Source: an uncultured Aquimarina sp.
GTDB taxonomy: Bacteria > Bacteroidota > Bacteroidia > Flavobacteriales > Flavobacteriaceae
DNA: 13,616 nt
Direction: 5' to 3'
Assembly: GCA_937958735.1 (NCBI GenBank)
Contig: CALGNG010000407.1
Coordinates: forward strand, 1 to 13,616
A program made the translations under genes and the position numbers. This document shows positions 6,980 to 13,116 of this stretch, in pieces; positions within the stretch are counted from its first letter, which is position 1; each line of letters opens with the position of its first letter. The notes beneath the pieces are model-generated. The model did not search any database, was not told the origin of the DNA, and saw only the letters and a list, made by a program, of their open reading frames with translations.

Positions 6980-8047
6980 ATGAAGGTATTTGAAAAAACC
7001 AAACTAGGAAAACTAGAATTAAAAAATAAAATTGTAATGGCTCCTATGACTCGTAGTAGGGCTATTAACAATATCCCTAACGATATAATGAAGACCTATT
7101 ACTCCCAAAGATCGGGTGCAGGACTAATTATAACCGAGGGAACCTCTCCATCTATAAACGGATCTGGATACCCTAGAATCCCTGGGGCATTTAACAACGC
7201 ACAAATAAAAGGCTGGAAAGCTGTCTTTGAAGGCATACACGAAAACAATAGTAAAGTATTTGTACAACTAATGCACACAGGTCGTGTTACCGCACAAATT
7301 AATTTACCAGAAGGCGGAAAGGTATTGGCTCCTTCTGCTGTTTTTCTTGAAGGCGAAATTTATAGCGACGAAGGTATGAAACCCCATAGCATACCTAAAG
7401 AAATGACTTTAGAAGAAATCGAAATTGCCCAAAACGAATTCGTAGAAGCTTCTAAACAATTAGTAGAAGCTGGTGCAGATGGGATAGAACTACATAGCGC
7501 AAACGGCTATTTGTTAAATCAGTTCTTGAATCCCAAAACAAATCTTAGAACAGATAATTATGGAGGCGATTTTAAAAACAGAGCACGATTTGTATTAGAA
7601 ACTGCCAAAAAAGCCGCTGAAGCTATTGGAGGCGATAAAATAGGAATTCGTTTTTCTCCTTATAGTGTTTTTAACGATTTACAAGGCGATTACGAAGATG
7701 TAGTGCCTATGTTTACATACTTAGCTGCCGAGTTAGCCAAATTAAATATTGCCTACATCCACATTGTAGACCAACGTGTAGCCTTTGATGCTCCAGAGTT
7801 TACTACAGACATCAAAAAAACCATTAAAGAAACATTTGGAGGTACCATTATTGTTGGAGGAGATGTACACAAAGCAGCACAAGCAGATGCTTTACTAGAA
7901 CAAGGTTATGATTTGGTATATATCGGAAGACCTTTTATTGCTAACCCAAACTTAGTAGAAAAACTAAAAACCAACGAACCTCTAGCACAACCCGATTCTG
8001 AAAAAATATACACTGCTGGTGCTGCAGGATACATAGACTATGTATAA
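6980..8047 (+). CDS. Old Yellow Enzyme-family NADH:flavin oxidoreductase (ene-reductase)
   Basis: This 355-aa FMN-dependent TIM-barrel enzyme belongs to the OYE/NemA-type family that reduces activated C=C bonds (enals, enones, maleimides, sometimes nitro-compounds) with NAD(P)H. Visible landmarks are IVMAPMTRSRA with Thr24 at the flavin, Gln96 in VQLMHTGR, the substrate pair His172/Asn175 with the proton-donor Tyr177 (ELHSANGYLLNQF), TDNYGG (191-196), Arg224 in GIRFSP, and the C-terminal phosphate-binding VGGDV and YIGRPFIANP. His-x-x-Asn marks the classical group. The length is normal and there is no signal peptide, so it is cytoplasmic. It is a single-gene unit divergent from the YHS gene and closed by a strong terminator. 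The physiological substrate is unknown. Confidence 0.93.
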   Translation: MKVFEKTKLGKLELKNKIVMAPMTRSRAINNIPNDIMKTYYSQRSGAGLIITEGTSPSINGSGYPRIPGAFNNAQIKGWKAVFEGIHENNSKVFVQLMHTGRVTAQINLPEGGKVLAPSAVFLEGEIYSDEGMKPHSIPKEMTLEEIEIAQNEFVEASKQLVEAGADGIELHSANGYLLNQFLNPKTNLRTDNYGGDFKNRARFVLETAKKAAEAIGGDKIGIRFSPYSVFNDLQGDYEDVVPMFTYLAAELAKLNIAYIHIVDQRVAFDAPEFTTDIKKTIKETFGGTIIVGGDVHKAAQADALLEQGYDLVYIGRPFIANPNLVEKLKTNEPLAQPDSEKIYTAGAAGYIDYV

Positions 8048-8115
8048 CCACTTATCTATTTTGTAAAAACCCAATTAATTTTCCCCTACTACCTAAAACC
8101 AACCTATTACACAAC

Positions 8116-8155
8116 AAAAACCCCTGTAAAACATTGTTTTACAGGGGTTTTTTAA
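8116..8155 (+). terminator. Strong terminator of the ene-reductase gene
   Basis: AAAAACCCCTGTAAAAC (8116-8132) and GTTTTACAGGGGTTTTT (8136-8152) are perfect 17-bp arms around the 3-nt loop ATT, ending in a run of six T. The A-run on the left side would also allow termination from the opposite strand. Confidence 0.92.
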
Positions 8156-8609
8156 GCACCCAACGGGAGTACTAATAAATCGAAACGCTTTGGAAAAAGT
8201 AAATCAATTTTAATTGACTTAAACACAAAACAGTAGCCCTATTTTACATTTTCAAATCAAATTAAACATTTATTTAGGTTCCTTTTCACTTAAATAAGGA
8301 CAACCCCCGTTAGAATACTTGTCTCTAGAAAAGGCATTAAGGTTTACTAATTAGCAAAGCCTTAGCTGATATATGTATGTGTTTGTTTAGCACTTCCAAA
8401 CTATTAAAAATCTACAATAAAAAACTAATTTAAAGACACCTAGCTTCCAGTTACGGAGATAAAACCTTATTTGATTGATTGATTGATTGATAAAACAAGG
8501 TTGCAATGCTGTTTTAAATAATGTTTAACTTGTGTTAAAAATGCACATTTCGTTTTACAATTAGGTACATTTAGTTTTCGCGATTATACTTATATAAAAA
8601 TTAATAAAG
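8156..8609. other. Gene-free region upstream of locus A
   Basis: No ORF with convincing codon structure was found on either strand. The region holds a tetranucleotide repeat at 8471-8490 (listed separately), an AT-rich inverted repeat (TTATTTA / TAAATAA near 8272-8298), and a near-palindrome TCAATTTTAATTGA around 8204-8217. A TAGTTTTC sequence ~40 nt before the ATG at 8610 resembles the -7 box with its last base changed. It may be the leader and promoter of the small lipoprotein gene; no known RNA was recognised. Confidence 0.4.
8471..8490 (+). repeat. Tetranucleotide tandem repeat (TTGA)5
   Basis: Five perfect TTGA units stand 120 bp before the start of the 57-aa lipoprotein gene. They lie between imperfect inverted arms (AACCTT 8463-8468 and AAGGTT 8497-8502), so they could sit in a hairpin loop. 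Short tandem repeats of this kind can change length by replication slippage. Confidence 0.85.
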
Positions 8610-8783
8610 ATGAAAAATTATTTAAGAATTTCGACAGTAGCATTCGTATGTAGTATTTCATTATTTTCTTGTATTCCTGAACCCGTAACAGAAACTAATG
8701 ACAAAAAAAAACAGGTTGATGAACAAGCAATAAATGGGAAAGGTGCCGTTAATAATAGACCAACATCTAACGATGATGATTAA
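8610..8783 (+). CDS. Small lipoprotein (57 aa), locus A
   Basis: This short ORF starts at ATG 8610 and ends at TAA 8781-8783. It encodes a lipoprotein signal peptide with lipobox LFSC (residues 18-21), so the mature part would be Cys21 to Asp57, 37 residues, polar and acidic at the end (TSNDDD). The segment KKKQVDEQAINGKG (32-45) matches the core of the three 51-aa lipoproteins at 10371-10996 (KKVQEQSIGG), which supports the gene as real and related. It precedes the remains of a TPR sensor kinase, as the 51-aa genes precede an intact one. The function is unknown; a role as partner or ligand of the kinase is inferred from this arrangement. Confidence 0.75.
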   Translation: MKNYLRISTVAFVCSISLFSCIPEPVTETNDKKKQVDEQAINGKGAVNNRPTSNDDD

Positions 8784-8830
8784 TATTATGACTATAAAAT
8801 GAGTTCCTTTTTTACCACATTTATAATTCT

Positions 8831-9179
8831 CTGAAAATCAATTATTCTGAGATTGTTTTTTATTTACACCTGCTTTTTTATTGTTAACACTTTGTAATTA
8901 TAATAATGGTGTAACTTCTTCCGAAACAAAAAAAGATTCAATTAGTTATTATTATAATCAAAGTAAAAACGAACAATTAGATTACAAGGTCTACTTTTTT
9001 ATACTGATAAAGCATATTAGTATTATGATAGTTCCAAAGAATCAATTTTGGAACTGGCTGGTGTATTAATTATTTAGAACAGTAAGCTTGTTGAAAAAGA
9101 GGAATTGCTAAAACGAGAAAAACATCAAATTAAGACCGTTGCAAAAGGTATTCCTTTTTTAAATTTCATTTTTAATTGA
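8831..9179 (+). pseudogene. Remnant of a TPR-type sensor histidine kinase, locus A
   Basis: Pieces of a coding sequence appear in shifted frames. One frame (from ~8851) gives a lipoprotein-like start (FLLLTLCNYNN) and TSSETKKDSISYYYNQSKNEQLDYK, like the N-terminus of flavobacterial TPR kinases. It is followed, in another frame from 8988, by GLLFYTDKAY, a TAG stop (9018), YYDSSKESILELAGVLII, a second TAG (9075), then NSKLVEKEELLKREKHQI to TGA 9177-9179. That last part resembles the coiled coil before the membrane helix in the intact kinase (ILELNTKTVEKDLKITREK). TPR repeats, membrane helix and kinase domain are missing, so an internal deletion and several frame breaks are inferred. The 5' edge is uncertain: ATG appears mutated, with CTG 8831 as one candidate. 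Confidence 0.6.
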
Positions 9180-9235
9180 AATAGTTTCCCCAAAGATGTT
9201 TTTTTTTAAAACCTTGCCTTTTTTTAAATACCACA

Positions 9236-9979
9236 CTACTCCTTGTACACATATTTACGAATTATAGTTTCCGATATTGGGGTTAATTTTTCTTTGCTAT
9301 TCCTATGTAAGTTTTGGCATGTAAAAAATTCTATCTGACGATTAACTTTTGCATACCAATACAAAGGTTTCCCCTCTTTAAAAAAAACCATAGACGTATC
9401 TAAAGCCACTTTTTTACAATTTTTTAATAGTTTATTATCCAAAGGAATAATTCTAGGATTGTAATTTTCTCCACATAGTGTTTTTTCATAATGATCTTCT
9501 ACCCAAATCATACAACCACTATTTTTTGGTTGGATTAAAAAATACACAACCAAAGCTATACATAAAAAAGCGCCTCCAAAAGGTATTAATTTCCGAAAAT
9601 TAGTCCCTTTTGGCTTTATTATCTCTTCTTCTTTTTCGTTTTTCTTTTCGCCTACTTTTTCAAAAATAGTTACTTCTTTTTCAGTTTCTACTTCATCAAC
9701 ATCTTTTATAAAATCAACATTTTTTACAAAATCAGAATAATCTTTATAACCTAAATATTTAGCTAAAGCGTGCTGCAGATCCAATTTTGGATCACTTCGA
9801 ATCTCTTCGCTACCTTCAATATACTTTTCATAATACCTCGTAATAGTTTTTTTGTTTATTGAATATCCAAAATCCTGAGTTATTTGCTCCGATAAAAAAA
9901 CACTCAAGCCATTCTTACTGTTTTTCCCTGTTTCCTTTACTGCTTTTTCAAATACCTCAACAAATAGTTTCTTAACCAT
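9236..9979 (-). CDS. Single-pass membrane regulator-like protein, flavobacterial family
   Basis: This 247-aa protein has three parts. Residues 1-90 form a small helical domain (SVFLSEQITQDFGYSINKKTITRYYEKYIEG...LDLQHALAKYLGYKDYSDF), a module common at the N-terminus of Bacteroidetes proteins and likely DNA- or nucleic-acid-binding, although I know of no proof. Residues 91-130 are a charged linker. One membrane helix follows (about 132-149). Residues 150-247 would be exported: CMIWVEDHYEKTLC ... VFFKEGKPLYWYAK ... FFTCQNLH ... LTPISETIIRKYV, a pattern I recall from many flavobacterial proteins of unknown function, here with Cys156, 169, 188 and 221. It may signal from envelope to DNA without a kinase. 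It lies between the two lipoprotein-kinase loci, on the opposite strand. Confidence 0.78.
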   Translation of the reverse strand: MVKKLFVEVFEKAVKETGKNSKNGLSVFLSEQITQDFGYSINKKTITRYYEKYIEGSEEIRSDPKLDLQHALAKYLGYKDYSDFVKNVDFIKDVDEVETEKEVTIFEKVGEKKNEKEEEIIKPKGTNFRKLIPFGGAFLCIALVVYFLIQPKNSGCMIWVEDHYEKTLCGENYNPRIIPLDNKLLKNCKKVALDTSMVFFKEGKPLYWYAKVNRQIEFFTCQNLHRNSKEKLTPISETIIRKYVYKE

Positions 9980-9999
9980 TATTACTCATTTTATGGCTT

Positions 10000-10007
10000 T
10001 AAAGTTA
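10000..10007 (-). promoter_or_regulatory. Candidate -7 box of the membrane regulator gene
   Basis: On the minus strand this reads TAACTTTA, one base off TAnnTTTG, about 20 nt upstream of the ATG at 9979. The matching -33 area would overlap GTTTACAC, the left arm of the 10021-10079 dyad, 22 nt away. Confidence 0.35.
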
Positions 10008-10020
10008 TAAAAATAAGATG

Positions 10021-10079
10021 GACAGAGTGTAAACATTTTTATCTAAAAGCTTTTTGGACATTCTTGCCTACACTCTGTC
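10021..10079. repeat. 11-bp inverted repeat, possible operator
   Basis: GACAGAGTGTA (10021-10031) and TACACTCTGTC (10069-10079) are perfect 11-bp inverted arms 37 bp apart, more GC-rich than their surroundings. The left arm overlaps the expected -33 region of the minus-strand regulator gene. It could be a pair of operator half-sites, perhaps for autoregulation, or a hairpin; no T run follows, so it is not a standard terminator. Confidence 0.55.
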
Positions 10080-10266
10080 TACAAGTTTTTTGGATTAGCG
10101 TTGCATCTTTGCTTCATCGAATTAGTAAAGATTCTTTAGTGCAAAATCGAATCCGATGTATACAAACTAATTTAAAACTAGAAATATAAAACAGGATCGG
10201 AAGATTGATCTGGGAAGTACAAACTACTTTTTCTGTTAGCCTATTTCTAAACTACTTCCTAAAAAC

Positions 10267-10282
10267 GAAGAAGCGCTTCTTC
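10267..10282. promoter_or_regulatory. 16-bp perfect palindrome in locus B leader
   Basis: GAAGAAGCGCTTCTTC is a perfect palindrome ~90 bp before the first 51-aa gene, followed by CCATTTTTT. As RNA it could form a 6-bp stem with a GCGC loop and a U run (attenuator-like); as DNA it could be an operator. Confidence 0.4.
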
Positions 10283-10370
10283 CATTTTTTAATCGTGGCC
10301 TATGCCTATTTATCCTCTGGATACCTATCCCAGACAGCCACACTTATGTTCAATTTTAAATTAAAAAACC

Positions 10371-10526
10371 ATGAAAAATTTATATGTAGTATTCGGAATC
10401 GTTTTGTTAAACTTATCTCTTTTATCTTGTGACCCAGAAGATAAAAATGCTGATGTAATAACAAAAAAAGTACAAGAGCAATCTATAGGGGGTACTCAAC
10501 ATATTCCTGCAGATGAAACACTTTAA
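10371..10526 (+). CDS. Small lipoprotein, copy 1 (51 aa), locus B
   Basis: The ORF runs from ATG 10371 to TAA 10524-10526. The protein has a lipoprotein signal (lipobox LLSC, Cys20) and a mature part of 32 residues: CDPEDKNADVITKKVQEQSI, then GGTQHIPADETL. Residue 3 is Asn and residue 22 Pro, unlike copies 2 and 3. The upstream DNA is not shared with the other copies, so homology starts at the ATG. It is followed by a hairpin with one C-C mismatch and a T run. Cys20 is followed by Asp, which in enteric bacteria would mean retention in the inner membrane; this rule may not hold in Bacteroidetes. The function is unknown. Confidence 0.8.
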   Translation: MKNLYVVFGIVLLNLSLLSCDPEDKNADVITKKVQEQSIGGTQHIPADETL

Positions 10527-10547
10527 TAATTAGATCTACTTTTTATT

Positions 10548-10580
10548 AGGCTCTATTACAAACAAATACAGCCTTTTTTA
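10548..10580 (+). terminator. Terminator after lipoprotein copy 1
   Basis: AGGCTCTATT (10548-10557) pairs with AATACAGCCT (10565-10574), with one C-C mismatch, around a 7-nt loop; six T follow. It may stop part of the transcripts between copy 1 and copy 2. Confidence 0.65.
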
Positions 10581-10605
10581 TTATTTTTAGAAAAATTATA
10601 TCTCT

Positions 10606-10761
10606 ATGAAAAAATTATATGTAGTATTTGGAATCGTTTTGTTAAACTTATCTCTTTTATCTTGTGACCTAGAAGATAAAAATGCTGATGTAATAACAAA
10701 AAAAGTACAAGAACAATCTATTGGGGGACAACAGCAAATTCCCGATGATGAAACACTTTAA
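10606..10761 (+). CDS. Small lipoprotein, copy 2 (51 aa), locus B
   Basis: The ORF runs from ATG 10606 to TAA 10759-10761. It has the same plan as copy 1: signal peptide with lipobox LLSC (Cys20), then CDLEDKNADVITKKVQEQSI and a C-terminal part GGQQQIPDDETL. Against copy 1 it differs at residues 3 (Lys), 22 (Leu), 42 (Gln), 44 (Gln) and 47 (Asp); most other base changes are silent, which suggests that the protein sequence is kept by selection. The changes cluster after the Gly40-Gly41 pair. It is followed by a perfect 11-bp hairpin terminator. Confidence 0.8.
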   Translation: MKKLYVVFGIVLLNLSLLSCDLEDKNADVITKKVQEQSIGGQQQIPDDETL

Positions 10762-10782
10762 TAATTAGATTTACTTTTTATT

Positions 10783-10814
10783 AGGCTGTATTTTAAACAA
10801 ATACAGCCTTTTTT
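10783..10814 (+). terminator. Terminator after lipoprotein copy 2
   Basis: AGGCTGTATTT (10783-10793) and AAATACAGCCT (10799-10809) are perfect 11-bp arms with loop TAAAC, followed by six T. It is the best of the three hairpins in the array. Confidence 0.8.
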
Positions 10815-10840
10815 GTTATTTTTAGAAAAATTATTTCTCT

Positions 10841-10996
10841 ATGAAAAAATTATATGTAGTATTTGGAATCGTTTTGTTAAACTTATCTCTTTTATCTTGT
10901 GACTTAGAAGATAAAAATGCTGATGTAACAACAAAAAAAGTACAAGAGCAATCTATTGGAGGGAAACAACAAATTCCTGCAGATGAAACACTTTAA
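10841..10996 (+). CDS. Small lipoprotein, copy 3 (51 aa), locus B
   Basis: The ORF runs from ATG 10841 to TAA 10994-10996. Lipobox LLSC (Cys20); mature part CDLEDKNADVTTKKVQEQSI, then GGKQQIPADETL. It is nearest to copy 2 in the first half (Lys3, Leu22) but shares Ala47 and its codon with copy 1; Thr30 is unique. Its 3' hairpin is degraded, so transcripts may pass into the kinase gene that begins 176 bp downstream. The core KKVQEQSIGG is related to KKQVDEQAING of the 57-aa gene at 8610. Confidence 0.8.
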   Translation: MKKLYVVFGIVLLNLSLLSCDLEDKNADVTTKKVQEQSIGGKQQIPADETL

Positions 10997-11015
10997 TAAT
11001 TAGATCTGCTTTTAT

Positions 11016-11044
11016 AAGGCTGTATTTGAAATAAATATTGTCTT
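11016..11044 (+). terminator. Degenerate hairpin after lipoprotein copy 3
   Basis: AAGGCTGTATTT (11016-11027) can pair with AAATATTGTCTT (11033-11044), but with two G-U pairs and one mismatch, and the tail is TTATTATC in place of a T run. It is homologous to the two terminators upstream but probably weak or leaky, which would allow read-through to the kinase gene. Confidence 0.45.
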
Positions 11045-11172
11045 ATTATCATAATTATTTTAATTCTTATAAATTAAGGATCTCTTTGGTTTAGGTTAGA
11101 CCATTATTTTGTTACCCCTTAAATCTTTTAGACTTAGTATTAGATAGTAATTACTTTATATATATTAACCGT

Positions 11173-13110
11173 ATGGATTGTATCAAAATTCTATTACTAA
11201 TTGTTACGGCTTTTTATATTAGTTGTCAAAACACTACCCAAACAGGTGATATCAAATCTAATATTAACGAAAATATATCTCAATTATATCAAGTTAGCAA
11301 AAACAATAGTCTTTCGATTGAATCTAGATTTTCTGCCATAGATAGTGCTTATCAACTATTACCAAACACGCAAAATGACACCTTAAAATTAAAAGTAATT
11401 GACTACAAATCAATCTTCTTGAATGTGTTAAATAAGCTTGATGAATATCAAAAAACGAGTACAGAATTTCTCGCTTTAGCCTTAAAAAATAACAGCCATA
11501 AACATACTGGTAAAGCTTATTTTAAATTAGGTAATTATTTTTTTAAACAAAATGAAACTGATAGTGCCTTTTATTATTTTAATAAATCCAAAGAAATATT
11601 TATAAATCTAAATGATAGTATAGCCATATTCAACGGGCTCTTGAATATGGCTATCATTCAATCCAACAATAGTGATTATTATGGAGCTGAAAAAACAGGC
11701 ATTAAGGCCTTGAAATATTTAAACAGCACTAATAAAAAACAATTATTATCCATATACAATAGTCTTTCAATAACTACTAATGCTTTAAAAAATTATGATG
11801 AAGCTTTATTTTGGACACAAAAAACAGAACAATTACAAACTGATAAATACCTTATTTCAATTACACAAAACAACAAAGCAGTATACTATATCGAGAAAAA
11901 AGATTACACAACTTCCTATAAAATATTAACCAACTTACTACAAAACAAAGAACTAGAAAAAAAAGAGCAGTTATGGGCTAATATTAAATCCAATTTGGGT
12001 TATACCTATCTTAAACAAAAAAAATACAAGGCTGCTTTACCTTTGTTAAATAAAGCCTTAGCTATTCAGCAACAAAACAATATGTTATACGAAACTATTG
12101 AAAGTTACCGTAGACTTTCGGAGTTTTATGAGGCTACTGGTAATATAATTAAGGCAAACATTTTTGCCAACAAAGCCCATAAGTTAGCATTACAAACTAG
12201 CAACCTTACCGAAAAAGTACAAACCTTAAAACGAAGATTAGATTTTACAGAAGGGGCTGCCTACAAAAAACTTTCCCAACAATACATCCAATGGAACGAT
12301 AGCCTACAGCTAACTAGCCTAAAAAACCGTGATTTATTTGCCAAAATAAAGTACGAAACCGAGAAAAATAGGAACGAAATTTTAGAGCTAAATACCAAAA
12401 CCGTAGAAAAGGATTTAAAAATAACCCGAGAAAAAAACACGCGTTATGCATGGATATTTGTGGCATCGATGCTTTTGTTAGGTATTGGTTTTAGCATTTT
12501 TTATTGGAGACAACGGGTAACCCTTACCCACTTTAAAGCTACGCAAGAGACCGAAAATAGAATTTCTAAAAAAGTCCACGACGAACTTGCCAATGATATT
12601 TCGGATATTAGAACTTTAGTAGAGCATCAAATTCCTTCTGAAAACCCTATAAAATCTAAAATTACTACCAAATTAGATACTGTTTATGTGCTAACACGAG
12701 ATATTGCTACAGAAACAGGAAGTATTACTTTTCTAAATTCTTTTGGGGAAACCCTTAACAATCTTCTCTTGCAACACAACCATCAGGGGCTTAAAATTAT
12801 TACTACTATTAAAACCATAGATAAAGTTACCCTTAACACATATACCAAAAGTGCTATTTATAGGACATTACAAGAGCTAATGGTAAATATGAACAAACAC
12901 AGCCAAGCCACTAAAATTACTATTGCCCTTAAAAGTGAAGGAAAAAAACATACAATTACTTATTCCGATAATGGCGTTGGTGCCCAAAAAATAAAACGCA
13001 TAAATGGGCTACAAAATGCGGAAAACCGTATGCAAAATGTAGGGGGAAGCTTTACTTTTAAAACCTCTAAAGGAAATGGTTTTAAAGCCATTATTACATT
13101 TAAAGCATAA
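11173..13110 (+). CDS. Lipoprotein-type TPR sensor histidine kinase (NarX/LytS-like kinase core), locus B
   Basis: This 645-aa protein has a lipoprotein signal (lipobox YISC, Cys18), then about 350 residues of TPR-like helical repeats outside the cytoplasm (for example residues 112-145, 193-226, 268-301 and 310-342). A coiled coil follows (~390-422), then one membrane helix (425-444) and a cytoplasmic kinase. The HisKA_3-type dimerisation box is ISKKVHDELAND with phospho-accepting His469. The ATPase domain has an N box E568-x3-N572-x3-H576, DNGVG (599-603) and GLQNAENRM (612-620). The protein is complete. It ends 6 bp before a response regulator gene, its evident partner. The TPR domain is the likely sensor; the neighbouring small lipoproteins are candidate partners. 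A second, broken kinase lies at 8831-9179. Confidence 0.9.
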   Translation: MDCIKILLLIVTAFYISCQNTTQTGDIKSNINENISQLYQVSKNNSLSIESRFSAIDSAYQLLPNTQNDTLKLKVIDYKSIFLNVLNKLDEYQKTSTEFLALALKNNSHKHTGKAYFKLGNYFFKQNETDSAFYYFNKSKEIFINLNDSIAIFNGLLNMAIIQSNNSDYYGAEKTGIKALKYLNSTNKKQLLSIYNSLSITTNALKNYDEALFWTQKTEQLQTDKYLISITQNNKAVYYIEKKDYTTSYKILTNLLQNKELEKKEQLWANIKSNLGYTYLKQKKYKAALPLLNKALAIQQQNNMLYETIESYRRLSEFYEATGNIIKANIFANKAHKLALQTSNLTEKVQTLKRRLDFTEGAAYKKLSQQYIQWNDSLQLTSLKNRDLFAKIKYETEKNRNEILELNTKTVEKDLKITREKNTRYAWIFVASMLLLGIGFSIFYWRQRVTLTHFKATQETENRISKKVHDELANDISDIRTLVEHQIPSENPIKSKITTKLDTVYVLTRDIATETGSITFLNSFGETLNNLLLQHNHQGLKIITTIKTIDKVTLNTYTKSAIYRTLQELMVNMNKHSQATKITIALKSEGKKHTITYSDNGVGAQKIKRINGLQNAENRMQNVGGSFTFKTSKGNGFKAIITFKA

Positions 13111-13116
13111 ATAACT

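Larger units (their letters stand above)
9980..10370. other. Gene-free divergent region between regulator and locus B
   Basis: This 391-bp divergent spacer has no supported ORF; a TTG-started frame at 10205 runs into the lipoprotein gene out of frame and is rejected. It contains an 11-bp dyad (10021-10079), an imperfect direct repeat AAGcTTTTTGGAc/AAGtTTTTTGGAt (10047-10059, 10083-10095), ATCGAAT twice (10116-10122, 10146-10152), and a 16-bp palindrome (10267-10282). A CATCTTTGC box (10104-10112) resembles the -7 consensus with one change and might start the locus B transcript; no -33 box is at the right distance. Confidence 0.5.
10371..11044 (+). repeat. Tandem array of three ~235-bp units, each a small lipoprotein gene plus hairpin
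   Basis: Start codons lie at 10371, 10606 and 10841, exactly 235 bp apart. Each unit comprises a 51-codon gene, TAATAATTAGAT, a T-rich spacer, a GGCT...AGCC hairpin and (before copies 2 and 3) TTATTTTTAGAAAAATTAT. Identity is very high over the signal peptide and the first half of the mature part, and drops in codons 42-47 and in the third hairpin. Copies 1 and 3 share CCTGCA at codons 46-47 against CCCGAT in copy 2, while copies 2 and 3 share codon 3 and codon 8, a mosaic that suggests recombination between units. Confidence 0.93.

Noticed and set aside
8881..9069. 62-codon TTG-started frame as an intact gene
   Set aside because: Its first half fits a kinase N-terminus but the sense continues in a different frame, so it is part of a pseudogene.
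9180..9235. T-rich stretch as a terminator of the minus-strand regulator gene
   Set aside because: Poly-T and poly-A runs are present but no stable hairpin can be drawn.
10205..10432. TTG-started 75-codon frame
   Set aside because: It overlaps the first small lipoprotein gene in another frame, lacks a good start, and shows no family features.
10371..11044. CRISPR-like array or transposon repeats
   Set aside because: The units are 235 bp with coding content and hairpins, without short regular spacers, transposase or target duplication.
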